A DNA stretch of 64,000 nt, taken from contig CP048716.1 in NCBI GenBank assembly GCA_022641835.1, positions 930,001-994,000 on the forward strand, in the 5' to 3' direction. A program made the position numbers and the translations under genes. The notes beneath the pieces were generated by a model that saw nothing but the letters and a program-made list of their open reading frames with translations, searched no databases and had not been told where the DNA came from. Below are positions 38,584 to 48,358 of the stretch, in pieces. How positions within the stretch are numbered: position 1 is the stretch's first letter; each line of letters begins with the position of its first letter. This DNA comes from Petasospora fabianii. Taxonomy: Eukaryota > Ascomycota > Saccharomycetes > Phaffomycetales > Wickerhamomycetaceae.

Positions 38584-41460
38584 TTAAACCATCTTGTAAA
38601 ACTCACCAAACTTCAATACATCAGCACACGATTCAAAATCTTCAAAATATGTAGCTGGTCTTTGTTGCTGCTTCTTCTTCATACTCTTGTTGTTCGTAAA
38701 TGTCTTTTTGAAAACAGGTTCACCTCTGTTGAGTTTCTTCTTGCGTGGATCCAAACATTTATGCAAATATTCAACCTCTCTTTGACAATCTCTTCCTTCA
38801 ATGTCCTTGATCCCCTTAGAATGCAACATGTTATCAAGTAGGAAGTGTAACCAGAACAAGTTGTTCTTAAAGCTCGATAATGACCAATCAATCTCATCAC
38901 CAGCAGAACCTGTTGCCGCCTGTTTGGAAATAACCTCGTTACGCATAAATCTGTAAATGTCAAATTGATAACCACAACCTTTGAAGAAGTCCTGATGATC
39001 TAATCTAGTGAATATCACAGATCCATCAACATCATCAAGTCTTGAAAGTGTGTAGTCGATCAACTTAACACACAACTGGGAACCTTCACTCTCATCTTCC
39101 TCCTCGACAATAGACAGATCTTTAAAGGCATCCTCAAGGGTCTCATCATCCATGGCATCATTCTTCTTATAAGACACCACGAGATTACCCAAGTGCAAAT
39201 CTCTGTGTTCAAATCTCATCTCCCTCTCAGCCATATCAAGAGTCTTAACAACACTCCAGAAGACTTCAAGTGCCTGACTCCAAGTCATCAAGGGGAAACT
39301 CTCTAAATCGATACCACCATACTCCAAATCCAAGATTAAATAGCTTTGATTCGTCTCATATTCGGGGCGTAAGTTTTGAGAACCTTTCAATTCATTGAAA
39401 TCATCCCAAAGTTTCATAAGCAGTTGTGGATACTCACCTCTCACAACACATGAATCATTTAGATTGATAAATCCCTCTAATCCACTAAGACGCTTTGTGA
39501 TTCTCAACTCCTGTAATATGTTGCTCAGAGTCGGTTGATCAAAATTTACCTCACCGAATGGAATCACTTTAAACACCTTGATGTTTTCACCAGTTTCAAA
39601 ATTCTTGAGAACGAATACCTCGGAATATGAAGCCTCGGCAAACTTCACAAGGATTTGGTTTGAATCTGGGGTTAGCTTTGAGATGTAATCATCAAACTTT
39701 AGAACACAAGGTGAGGATGTCAGTGAGAGAAGATCTTTGAGTTGTTCATCATCGTACTCGATGCTTACCACAGGAGTAGCAGACATATTGTTGGATTTTG
39801 TCTTGGAACAAGGAGGTTGAGCCGATGTTGATTGATTAGATGAAGGGTTAGTTGTAGCTGTTGTGTTAATTGTGTTGATGGTTTGTTGACGAGAAATAAC
39901 GGAATTGATGGAGAGAATTGAGGAACTGCTCTTGAGTCTGCTCTTAAGTCTATTGGCAGAATCAGAATCTGGCTTTGGCAAGGATATCATCGATTTGTCC
40001 AATGATGGTTTCTTTTTCAAGTCATGGATGGAATCTTTCTTTGTCAATCTGAACAGAGAAGTCTTACTCTGAGAATAAGACAAGACGCTCTTTCTCATAT
40101 CACTAAAGGAGCTCTTACCTCTCAAGGATCTCACAGATTCATTATCACCAGCAACACCATTGATCGGTAGATCCTTCTTAGAGTTGGAGAAAAGAGTTGA
40201 CAATCTAAATCTCGATCTGCTAGATTTCAAACTGGAATTGGTACTTGCCAAAGTGATTTGATCTGACTTATCATCATGGGAAGCTCCACTTGGGATTCTC
40301 ATGGCCGAAGCTGAAGTTGGAGGGTGAACAGCCGCAGTGTTTGTGGTCATAGGATGTGTGTACTGCTGAGCTCTTTGGTTTTGAATAGAGCTTGTTACAG
40401 TGACGTTGTTTGTAGATGCGGTAGTTGCCATACTGTACTTTCTTGGATTTGCTGGAGATCCAATTCTTTCACTGTCTCCAACAACACCTGGTTGGACGTT
40501 CTTGTACGGTGTAGAGTCGTTAGAATCATCACCGGAACTTACAGATACAGATGTTAAAGCGTTACTGACTTTGGTAACGGCATTTCTAAATGATGAAGAT
40601 GAAGAAGAAGTTGTAGAGAGTGTTGATGCAATGGAGAATCTCTTTGATTTGTCCTTAGATGATGTTGATTGACCCGAAGCAATTGAGAATCTCTTATTCT
40701 TAGTACTGCCCAAGTTTTCCTTGTCGTCACCATTGAAAGATAGGAGGGACCATCTTTTTGAGGATTGAGAATTCATGGAAGATCTGTTTCTTAAACCAGA
40801 AGAGTTGTTTCTGCTAAATGATGGAGGTTGTTGTGATTGAGCCATTGGAGTTCTCTTTTCATTGATGTCCATTGTGAGGATATTTGATGATGAATTTATT
40901 GGAACTGGAGAAAGTTCTTGAAGAACAGATTTACTCTTCTTGGAAGTATGAGAAGATCCCTTAATAGGGGTAGACTCTTGTAATTGACGAGAATCTCTCT
41001 TAGCAGAGGTAGATTTCTTGTTCTTCTTCTTCTTCTCTGGGGTATCAACAGTAGCATCAGAATCCTCATTATCCGAGATTGCAACACTGACAAGTTGAGT
41101 CATACCATATGGAACATCACTTAAATCTCCTAGATTACCAAAGTCAAGATCTGTATCTTCATCTTGATGAAGTGAACTCTTTCTGTTAATCGTGGTAGTT
41201 ATAGCACCTTCATATTCATCATCACTTAATTTGAAAGAATCATTAGATATGTCAAAAGCCTGTGTAGAATTGAGACTTGATCTATTAGTGAGTGAGCTAT
41301 TACGATTACCTGGGAAACTGCTTAAATCCAGGACAAGATCATTCAAGTTATAACGAGCTTTTGATCCCTTGTTATACTTTCCATATGATTTTCTTTGTTG
41401 TGTGAAAGTGGTGTTGGATAAGATGAGTCCGTTACGTCTGTCTGATCTGTTGTTTAGCAT
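38584..41460 (-). CDS. Haspin-type protein kinase (Alk1/Alk2)
   Basis: 958 residues. Haspin phosphorylates H3 Thr3 in mitosis; yeast Alk1/Alk2 act in mitotic spindle and polarity control. Residues 1-600 are disordered and Ser/Thr/Lys-rich with many basic-Ser motifs. The kinase domain spans about 625-950: LVKFAEASYSEVFVLKN (glycine-loop region), the helix LQELRITKRL, catalytic loop EHRDLHLGNLVV, and KLIDYTLSRL where most kinases have DFG. The DYT form and position are haspin marks. The 3' end lies 71 bases from GET1's stop (convergent). Confidence 0.93.
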   Translation of the reverse strand: MLNNRSDRRNGLILSNTTFTQQRKSYGKYNKGSKARYNLNDLVLDLSSFPGNRNSSLTNRSSLNSTQAFDISNDSFKLSDDEYEGAITTTINRKSSLHQDEDTDLDFGNLGDLSDVPYGMTQLVSVAISDNEDSDATVDTPEKKKKNKKSTSAKRDSRQLQESTPIKGSSHTSKKSKSVLQELSPVPINSSSNILTMDINEKRTPMAQSQQPPSFSRNNSSGLRNRSSMNSQSSKRWSLLSFNGDDKENLGSTKNKRFSIASGQSTSSKDKSKRFSIASTLSTTSSSSSSFRNAVTKVSNALTSVSVSSGDDSNDSTPYKNVQPGVVGDSERIGSPANPRKYSMATTASTNNVTVTSSIQNQRAQQYTHPMTTNTAAVHPPTSASAMRIPSGASHDDKSDQITLASTNSSLKSSRSRFRLSTLFSNSKKDLPINGVAGDNESVRSLRGKSSFSDMRKSVLSYSQSKTSLFRLTKKDSIHDLKKKPSLDKSMISLPKPDSDSANRLKSRLKSSSSILSINSVISRQQTINTINTTATTNPSSNQSTSAQPPCSKTKSNNMSATPVVSIEYDDEQLKDLLSLTSSPCVLKFDDYISKLTPDSNQILVKFAEASYSEVFVLKNFETGENIKVFKVIPFGEVNFDQPTLSNILQELRITKRLSGLEGFINLNDSCVVRGEYPQLLMKLWDDFNELKGSQNLRPEYETNQSYLILDLEYGGIDLESFPLMTWSQALEVFWSVVKTLDMAEREMRFEHRDLHLGNLVVSYKKNDAMDDETLEDAFKDLSIVEEEDESEGSQLCVKLIDYTLSRLDDVDGSVIFTRLDHQDFFKGCGYQFDIYRFMRNEVISKQAATGSAGDEIDWSLSSFKNNLFWLHFLLDNMLHSKGIKDIEGRDCQREVEYLHKCLDPRKKKLNRGEPVFKKTFTNNKSMKKKQQQRPATYFEDFESCADVLKFGEFYKMV

Positions 41461-41802
41461 TGTTTGTATAGCTTGGTGAAATGAGATGGTAGTAGAGTTG
41501 TTGTTATTGTTATGGTATCAAGCACAGCGTTTTGGTAAGCAAGTCCTTCGTCTAACACTTTGTAGATGAGATAGAGCTGGCGGCAATTAAAGGTAAAGCG
41601 ATGTTGGGGAGATAATAAGGTGTATATGTGTGTATCTCTTCAGGGCGCTAAAGATATAAGGCCACTATGTATTTGACAAGCTGCTATTGTTATTGTTTTT
41701 ATGGGTAAAAGATATCTGCTCCACACGAAAGAAGGAATGATCTGAGGGAAAGGTTTGAAACAAAGGCCGCGCGGGTCAGATCCTTAGCTGCGGGCGGCAA
41801 AA

Positions 41803-41833
<31 letters not shown>

Positions 41834-42264
41834 CAACGAAATATAAACATAAACAAAAAAAAAAAATCACCAGGGTAACGCGATTAATAGAAGGAAAGAT
41901 AGAGAGAAAGGAGAGATATAGAGAGAGAGAAAGAAAGGCAATAAGAATTAAGAGAACTACATCGTAGACAACTTTGACCATATCTTAAAGATAGGGATCT
42001 ACAAACATTGCGGGGTTTCATAACACAACGGATTTGCTAAAAGATCAGCGAGCAAACGCGTTCAGTGTCGATCGACATGACGCGAAAGCAAGATTATATG
42101 TAAACAACGAGTGGGGGCTTTTCAGGCTAAGCCAAGGCGGGGTGAGGCTATGAATCTATGAATCTATGAGGCTGTGTTTGATCAGCAGGTGGCTATGGAT
42201 AGGTACATGGACATAACTGTGAATGAAGAAAAAAAAAAGAATAGACAAAGTGCAAAAAAAATGG
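41461..42264. promoter_or_regulatory. Haspin-kinase upstream region
   Basis: About 800 bases. It has an (AAAAC)n run at about 41807-41836, a purine-rich GA tract at 41888-41935, a CGCGCGGGTCAG patch at about 41768, and ACGCGT at 42056-42061. The last matches the MluI cell-cycle box, which would suit a mitotic kinase, but it is 600 bases from the ATG. Confidence 0.45.
42254..42261 (-). terminator. Pol III terminator of tRNA-Ser
   Basis: Eight T residues on the minus strand, three bases after the tRNA's mature 3' end. Confidence 0.85.
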
Positions 42265-42361
42265 CGTCACAGACAGGATTCGAACCTGCGCAGGTAGAAC
42301 CCAATGCCTAACAGCTACTTAGAATAGCAGGGCATCGCCTTAACCACTCGGCCACTGGGAC
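42265..42361 (-). tRNA. tRNA-Ser(GCT) with a 15-base intron
   Basis: 97 bases including intron, 82 mature. Acceptor strand GTCCCAG, D arm GCCGAGTGGTTAAGGC, anticodon stem ATGCC/GGCAT, loop CTGCTA...A with anticodon GCT, and a long variable arm (TTGGGTTCTACCTGCG) as in class II serine tRNAs. T arm CAGGTTCGAATCCTG, 3' acceptor CTGTGAC and discriminator G. The intron TTCTAAGTAGCTGTT (42310-42324) follows position 37. The B box GGTTCGAATCC is perfect. Acceptor pair 4-69 is a C/U mismatch. Confidence 0.97.
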
Positions 42362-43398
42362 TGGTGTTTGAAAATTTTTAATTTTAATTTGTTATGATAC
42401 TAGCTTTACCTATGCTCTATTAACTTACACGTACTTCATACTTCTTATCATACTTCTTATGTATAAATTAATAAGAAGCATGAATAAATAATCAGATGCT
42501 CTTATTCAACTTGAAGCTCTTAGATCTTAAATAGAGACATCAAGTTGTACTGTCACCGTACACTACAACTTACGATGTCTAAGAAAAAAAAAGCAATTCT
42601 AAGGCGGTTTGTGTTGGGTAGCCTCATAAAACATCGAGACATAATTTGGATATACTAGCGGAGAGACTTAAACTATACTGTTTTACCTATGAAAGTATTA
42701 GAGAGAGTATTAGAGTATTACGAATATTTTATGCTTAAGTGTTAATATCAGCCTCAGTTATAGTCGATTAGTTTACCTTTTATGGAAGATATCTAGATTA
42801 TTACTGTTTGAGGGGTTGGTGTGGTATGACCAAAGGTGGTTATCCTTTGGACCAAAGGTTAACCGTAGGTTAACCTTTTAACCATAGATATTATAACACA
42901 CGTGCTAAAGGATTTTGAGACTACGCTTCACTCGGGTGGTTATTATGAACGACTCAACGCACCCCGCAGTACGTGCTCATGTGTAACGAAGTTCAAGTCA
43001 CGTGTATCTAACCCATACTTATACTCAAGTTCAAATCAAGACATATACAGTCCATATAGTTTAAAAGATATAATCTAAGATCTAATATACTCTTTATTCT
43101 ATATCTATATCTCCCTAGTGAGCCCCTGTTAACCCCCCGTCCCTTGTTCTAACAATAGGACACACCGATGATGCGCGATGTCCACGGCGCATCTCTCGAG
43201 GGCTCGACGCCCACTGACAACTGCATACATAACAACACAGGTTTTTTTTTTTCTCGTAGAGTTGCTTTTGTCATATTTATTCTTCCATCCATCCTTCTTC
43301 CATCTTTACTTCCACCCTCTGTTCATCTTATTGATATACATAGTATACACAGTACAGTACACACACACACAGTACACACACAGACAGAGTATACACCC
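42362..43398. other. Intergenic between tRNA-Ser and GNT1, with two hairpins
   Basis: About 1 kb, AT-rich. Two inverted repeats lie at 42830-42878 (arms CCAAAGG/CCTTTGG and AAAGGTTAACC/GGTTAACCTTT). CACGTG occurs at 42899-42904 and 42999-43004. A CA-rich run at 43350-43390 precedes the GNT1 ATG. No gene or LTR seen next to the tRNA. Confidence 0.5.
42830..42878. repeat. Pair of adjacent inverted repeats
   Basis: CCAAAGG (42830-42836) pairs with CCTTTGG (42844-42850) across 7 bases. AAAGGTTAACC (42854-42864) pairs with GGTTAACCTTT (42868-42878) across GTA, with 11 perfect pairs. Confidence 0.9.
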
Positions 43399-45117
43399 AT
43401 GTCACTCAGAGCCCTAGAGGCACAAATCCCAAGAAGGGCACATCGTCTTCTTATCCCATTAATCATATCATGTCTTAGTATATGGTTCTTTGTCTCAACT
43501 AGTGGGTTTTCACTTAATGGTGATATCTCTAGTAGTAATGGATTACTATCTTGGAGAACGACAAGGACTTCACATAATGACGTTCTTGGATTCCTTAACT
43601 CCACTGACAGGATTCCTAATGCATCGGTTATTGTACAAGGTGAAACCAATCTTAAACTAATGGATTATGATAGAGATCATATCAAATATATCTATCCAGA
43701 AGTTATTGATAACATTTATAACCATACTGATCTTGATTCTGTTGATTGGTCTCGTTATGCTTATGTCCTATATGCTACTTCAGCTGCTCATCTTTGTAAT
43801 GCCCTTATGATACTTGCAGAACTACGAAATTTTGGTACAAAAGCTCAGTTGGTGGTATTAGCACGTCAAGAGTTTCTTAATGAGACACAACATCCAGATG
43901 AATACAAATTGTTAACAAGGGTACAAAGAGAATATGATATCACTATCAAACCAAAAGAGGTTATCCACAAGGGTGGTGATGATCAGGGAATTTGGCTTAA
44001 CAGTTATACCAAATTGTTAGTCTTTAATGAGACTCAATATGATCGTATCATCTATATGGATGCAGATGCTATCTTACTTAAGAGTCATCTTGATGAACTA
44101 TTCTTTATCCCACCATGTCAAATGGCTGTTCCACCTGCTTATTGGCATATGCATGATAGATTTGCTAAAGATGAGATTAGAAACAGATATAAACCAGAAG
44201 ATTATGGATTTGTTTCATTAACTACACAACAAAGACTTGATAAGATCTCTAATTGGACAGATGAACACATTACACCTTTCCTTCATACAAAGACTGATTA
44301 CTTACCAACTGTGCATCGTGCTAAAGAATCACTGGAATCAGATCAACAGTTCTTGGAATCCAGAGTTAATGCTAAGAACTTTGAAAGATACATCTATAAC
44401 AATCTTCCAAACTATCCAGCAACAGATATCTTCAAACTTACAAACATTATGATGGTTATTCAACCATCTGCTGAACTAGCAGACCGTGTCCAGTATCAAC
44501 TTGATCATAAGGGTAAGAACCAATACGATATGGAACTTGTTGAAACGATGTTTGACCTTCCAACTATGCTCTCTAAGCAATCCAATGCATCATTAACAAA
44601 TCAACCAAGTGTTTCATTCAAAGAGCGTGTTAATGAAGATCCAGAGATTATGCTTATCCCATGGCAAAGATATGGTTCAATTTCTCACGTGATGAATACT
44701 AATGCTGATCATTGGTGGTGGGGGCCAGATGCACATGAACAAGTATTTGCCCATTATCGTTACTTAACCCCAGGAGATGGTGAATATAGTTATTATGATC
44801 AATATGATCAAAATGAGAGACCACATGATAAAGTGTTTGCCCAAATGAAATACTTCCATTTCTCAGATGCACCAATCCCCAAGCCATGGTGGAGACATTA
44901 TAAGAGTGAAACTTATATGGAGAGTCGAAGACGTTGTCCATCTGATCCAGATTTTTATAAAGAAGGTGTGAAGAGACCTAAATGGACTACAAAGCATTGT
45001 GAAGGTGCAAAGCATTGGGAAGATACTGTTAAACTCTTTAGAGAGACAAGATGGAATGTTTGTGGTTTGGAGTTGATGGATAGTAAAGGTGATACCTACA
45101 ATGGGGTTATCAATTGA
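43399..45117 (+). CDS. GNT1: Alpha-N-acetylglucosaminyltransferase-like GT8 protein (Gnt1)
   Basis: Golgi enzyme adding GlcNAc to mannan outer chains in K. lactis and S. cerevisiae. 572 residues from the ATG at 43399. An upstream in-frame ATG at 43168 would add 77 residues including a His/Thr-rich stretch translated from CA repeats, and would bury the anchor. Type II anchor at residues about 18-36 (LLIPLIISCLSIWFFVSTS). The GT8 domain spans about 110-520: YVLYATSAAHLCNALMILAEL, YTKLLVFNETQYDRII, and DxD as MDADAI. A conserved WWWGPDAHEQ and FHFSDAPIPKPW segment follow. Several N-x-S/T sequons are present. Confidence 0.88.
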   Translation: MSLRALEAQIPRRAHRLLIPLIISCLSIWFFVSTSGFSLNGDISSSNGLLSWRTTRTSHNDVLGFLNSTDRIPNASVIVQGETNLKLMDYDRDHIKYIYPEVIDNIYNHTDLDSVDWSRYAYVLYATSAAHLCNALMILAELRNFGTKAQLVVLARQEFLNETQHPDEYKLLTRVQREYDITIKPKEVIHKGGDDQGIWLNSYTKLLVFNETQYDRIIYMDADAILLKSHLDELFFIPPCQMAVPPAYWHMHDRFAKDEIRNRYKPEDYGFVSLTTQQRLDKISNWTDEHITPFLHTKTDYLPTVHRAKESLESDQQFLESRVNAKNFERYIYNNLPNYPATDIFKLTNIMMVIQPSAELADRVQYQLDHKGKNQYDMELVETMFDLPTMLSKQSNASLTNQPSVSFKERVNEDPEIMLIPWQRYGSISHVMNTNADHWWWGPDAHEQVFAHYRYLTPGDGEYSYYDQYDQNERPHDKVFAQMKYFHFSDAPIPKPWWRHYKSETYMESRRRCPSDPDFYKEGVKRPKWTTKHCEGAKHWEDTVKLFRETRWNVCGLELMDSKGDTYNGVIN

Positions 45118-45141
45118 TATATGTTCATATTAGCTAGAAGT

Positions 45142-45654
45142 CTATAGACACATATTCATAGTCTCATTAAATCTCATCAATGTTTTGTCATACTCTTTTA
45201 GACTTGTTAGTTCTAATGTCTTCTTATCATCATGATACTCATATTGTTTAAACTTCCCCTCTAGTGTTCGATCTTTTTGATTCTTTGAAGCATAGATTAT
45301 CTTTGATTGTTCAAGTTTGATTAGATTCATTATAATGTCTGTACTCATCTTATCATTATACGTGAATGCCTCGTTGACAAGCTCCAAAGTATTAATTGTT
45401 CTAGCGATAAGGTCAATATGTGTTAGACCAGGATCTATACCTAAGACTTTTCGATGTCGTATGTTGAATCCAATAGTGAATCTATCTCTTAATAGACAAG
45501 AGTATGCTAAACGGTGTTTCCTTGATGGTATGAATATGGATAAACGGATAAATCGACGATATAATCTAAGGAGTTGTTGGGATTTTGTGAGGGGTACAAG
45601 TTCCGAGAGGGTCACTCTTGTCGGTAATGACAAAGCCACTCGTTTAATTGGCAT
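45142..45654 (-). CDS. Probable mitochondrial LYR-motif protein
   Basis: 170 residues. The motif QQLLRLYRRFIRLSIF near residues 25-40 has the LYR tripeptide followed by a phenylalanine-containing helix, as in Complex1_LYR proteins. These act on mitochondrial Fe-S cluster delivery, respiratory complex assembly or mitoribosomes via acyl carrier protein. The first 24 residues are basic and lack acids. The C-terminal half is charged (LIKLEQSKIIYASKNQKDR). It does not match Isd11, Mzm1, Sdh6/7 or Fmc1 closely. The 3' end converges on GNT1, 24 bases apart. Confidence 0.6.
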   Translation of the reverse strand: MPIKRVALSLPTRVTLSELVPLTKSQQLLRLYRRFIRLSIFIPSRKHRLAYSCLLRDRFTIGFNIRHRKVLGIDPGLTHIDLIARTINTLELVNEAFTYNDKMSTDIIMNLIKLEQSKIIYASKNQKDRTLEGKFKQYEYHDDKKTLELTSLKEYDKTLMRFNETMNMCL

Positions 45655-46178
45655 GTTATTTGTTGGGTATTAAGAGATTTATTGAATTAATGGTATTAAT
45701 ATAAGCCGAGGATAATAATTTAATGTTTGTTTTTTTTTTTTTTTTAAATTAATTATTTAAATTAAAAATATAAATCTTAATTTAAATAAATGAATTAAAT
45801 CAGTTCAACTTTAGCTAAAAATTTATACTATGAGTCTTAAAAAAAACATCAAAGTTATCGTATATAAATAAAGATTTTTTTTTCTCAAATATATCTAATT
45901 ATCAAACAATTAATCCACTTTATTCTATTTAATTTTAATAAACCAAAAATGTAGAGGGTTCGGGAAACCCGGACATCCGGCGGGGAAGCAAGATAAACAA
46001 GGCTTATAATGGCAACTTCGGATACTTGTTTACTTGTTTAGTATTTAAGTGGTATATCATTGAGGATATAGTATTTATTACAAAGTTATAGTATACAAGA
46101 CATAAGGTATAAGTATACAAGACATAAGTATACAAGATACAAGACATAAGGCATAGGTATAGGTATAGGTAAGACAGT
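45655..46178. promoter_or_regulatory. Divergent promoter LYR protein / MPO1
   Basis: 524 bases, extremely AT-rich, with poly-T and TTTAAATTAATTATTTAAATTAA-like stretches. One sharp GC island lies at about 45958-45987 containing CGGGAAACCCGG and CCGGACATCCGG (45969-45980), words suited to Zn2Cys6 regulators. AGACATAAG/AGTATACA repeats lie at 46095-46170 before MPO1. Confidence 0.5.
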
Positions 46179-46718
46179 ATGAGTGACATTTTCAATCTCG
46201 AGAAACAATTGGTCTTTTACAGATCATTTCATTATAACACTATCAATGTCTTAATTCATAGTGTATTTGTACCAACGATCCTTTATTCAACTACTGGTAT
46301 TCTTACCTCTATCAAGTTTGATGACAATCCATTCTTTAACTTGGCTACATTGATGACTATTGGGTATGCTGTTTTTTACTTAATGCTTGATATCACTGCT
46401 GGATTGATTGCTACTCCAATATTGTACTTGTTTTTAAAGACAAATATTGATGCAACTCAAAATGTTGATGGTTGGTTTGGATATATGGTTTGGATCTTTA
46501 TCATTGCATGGATTGTTCAATTCATTGGACATGGTGTCTTTGAGAAAAGAGCACCAGCTTTACTTGATAATTTGGTCCAGGCATTAGTACTTGCACCTTA
46601 TTTTGTTTTATTTGAAGGATTATTCCTTATTGGTTGGAGAAGAGATTTGAAACAACGTATTGATACTAATGCTGCTTCTAACATTGCCTTGTGGAAGGAG
46701 AAGAAGTCTGTTAAGTGA
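46179..46718 (+). CDS. MPO1: Mpo1-like 2-hydroxy fatty acid dioxygenase
   Basis: 179 residues. Mpo1 (DUF962/YGL010W) is an ER membrane Fe(II) dioxygenase for alpha-oxidation of 2-hydroxypalmitate in phytosphingosine breakdown. Signatures: FHYNTINVLIHSVFVPT (residues about 17-33), VQFIGHGVFEKRAPALLDNL (about 113-132) and LAPYFVLFEGLFL. Conserved His residues in HYN, IHS and GHG are the known catalytic set. Four membrane segments are predicted. Length equals the S. cerevisiae protein (174). Confidence 0.93.
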   Translation: MSDIFNLEKQLVFYRSFHYNTINVLIHSVFVPTILYSTTGILTSIKFDDNPFFNLATLMTIGYAVFYLMLDITAGLIATPILYLFLKTNIDATQNVDGWFGYMVWIFIIAWIVQFIGHGVFEKRAPALLDNLVQALVLAPYFVLFEGLFLIGWRRDLKQRIDTNAASNIALWKEKKSVK

Positions 46719-47088
46719 TAGGTAAACAATAACATTAACATTAACATTAACTACTAAGTAACTATTAACTAAGTAACTATTAACTATTTATGGAATAATG
46801 ATACGATGAACTGTATACTAATACTAGTAATAGTAGTAGTAGTACTAAGATAAGATGTATTGTTCCCCGCAAGAAGATAATGCTTTAAAACAGAAAGTAC
46901 AAGCGATAGGATCATAATCGGTGACAACTTCCATAAATGGAACGCCGGTTACGGAGTTTAAATTATTATTTATTTCGGGCCGATTCTATTCTCTACATTT
47001 TTTTCATATGAGTCTTCTCTCTATCTTATACTCATCTCATCTCTATCTTATACTCATCTCTATCTTTTAAGTCATACCAGTTACACCC
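46719..47088. other. Intergenic, promoter of the DUF3445 gene
   Basis: 370 AT-rich bases. AACATTAACATTAACATTAAC and TAACTATTAACTAAG short tandem repeats lie at 46729-46790, and a CTATCTTATACTCATCT repeat at 47020-47065. Confidence 0.45.
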
Positions 47089-48318
47089 ATGTTCGGGGAA
47101 GTCATTGATAGATACGTTCAACTTGTTTATCTATTGTTGCATAAGGAATTTACCGTGCCTCTGCTCGGATATGTTCTCTATCTTATAGTTGGATCTTCTT
47201 CTTCTTCTTCTTCACAAAGAGTTGATGATATACCTAAGGCTGAGGTAGTTACTCCAACAGAGACTTCAGTAACAGAAAAGAAGACGAATACTTCATCAGA
47301 TAATGTCATTCCAAAGATCAATTCCATTGACTCATCATTTGATTGGAGTAAACAGGATCCTGTCAAATACAGACCTTTTAAGAAAGGTGAGTATAAACTT
47401 GTTATGGGTATTCATAACATATCACCAGATGAATGGTTCTTTGTTGAAAACACATACAAAGAATATACAGATCTTAAATGGTCATATGTTACAAATCCAG
47501 ATCTGTTTGATCATGCTGTCTTTATGACCGAAGATTGTATCCCAGCTACTATTGAGTTTTATCAACGTTCAACTCAATTCATGCTTGATAGATATCCAAT
47601 GTGTTTTGAAATCAGAGGTGATCAAATCTATAATAAGATTCGTGATGATTATATCCCACTTGATCCATATTCTGTCGAGGATAAGAAACAACTTCATGTT
47701 TATCTCTCTCGTTTCCTTGAAGAAGACTATATCATCTTATATCCAGATACAGAGAACTATGATACAGATGAATATATCTTTAAAGGTGGTATCTTTGCAT
47801 TTGCAGCTGGATTTGATCCACAAGTTCGTTTTAAGAAACCATTGACAGAGATTCATGGACCTGTACCAGAGTATCGTACCAAATTAAGACCACAGATGAA
47901 CAGATTCTTTGATAAGCTTAAACCAGGAACATGGGTTAGACGTAACAATTGGTCTATTCAAACACATAATATGGTATTTGCAATGAGTGAAAATAAAGGT
48001 AAAGAAGACGAGGAGATCACTTCACTTGATCCAGATACTCTGGATTTCGAAAGAGAAGTCTTCTTTAGAAGTGAAAGACAAATCTTGACAAAGTTACCAA
48101 AGACAGGTGCCATTATCTTCTCTATTAGAACTTATTTAACACCAATGAAACAATTAAGAGATGAGGGGATCGGTGAAGAACTCATTGGTGGTATTGAAGG
48201 TATGCAAAATGGCATTGGTCAGTATAAGAGAAGACCAGAATGGGGTGATGCCGTTTGTGCTTATTTGAGAGGTGAGTCAAATGGTTGTCAAAAACCAGAG
48301 ATTAAAGGTTTAGTTTAA
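47089..48318 (+). CDS. DUF3445 protein, haem-dependent oxidative N-demethylase-like
   Basis: 409 residues. An N-terminal hydrophobic segment (FTVPLLGYVLYLIVGSS, about 21-38) and Ser/Thr-rich linker precede the DUF3445 domain at about 80-390: FKKGEYKLVMGIHNISPDEWF, YPMCFEIRG, IFAFAAGFDPQVRFKKPLTEIHGPVPEY, MNRFFDKLKPG, and RSERQILTKLPKTGAIIFSIRTYL. The bacterial relative is a haem-dependent oxidative N-demethylase, and fungi carry many uncharacterised homologues. Substrate here is unknown. Membrane anchoring is inferred from the N-terminus. Confidence 0.82.
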   Translation: MFGEVIDRYVQLVYLLLHKEFTVPLLGYVLYLIVGSSSSSSSQRVDDIPKAEVVTPTETSVTEKKTNTSSDNVIPKINSIDSSFDWSKQDPVKYRPFKKGEYKLVMGIHNISPDEWFFVENTYKEYTDLKWSYVTNPDLFDHAVFMTEDCIPATIEFYQRSTQFMLDRYPMCFEIRGDQIYNKIRDDYIPLDPYSVEDKKQLHVYLSRFLEEDYIILYPDTENYDTDEYIFKGGIFAFAAGFDPQVRFKKPLTEIHGPVPEYRTKLRPQMNRFFDKLKPGTWVRRNNWSIQTHNMVFAMSENKGKEDEEITSLDPDTLDFEREVFFRSERQILTKLPKTGAIIFSIRTYLTPMKQLRDEGIGEELIGGIEGMQNGIGQYKRRPEWGDAVCAYLRGESNGCQKPEIKGLV

Positions 48319-48358
48319 GCTTGTAGATAGTATAATAGAGACTAATGAAGAGGTATAA

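Noticed and set aside
43168-43398. 77-residue N-terminal extension of GNT1
   Set aside because: It reads through CA repeats and would bury the type II membrane anchor; the ATG at 43399 is preferred.
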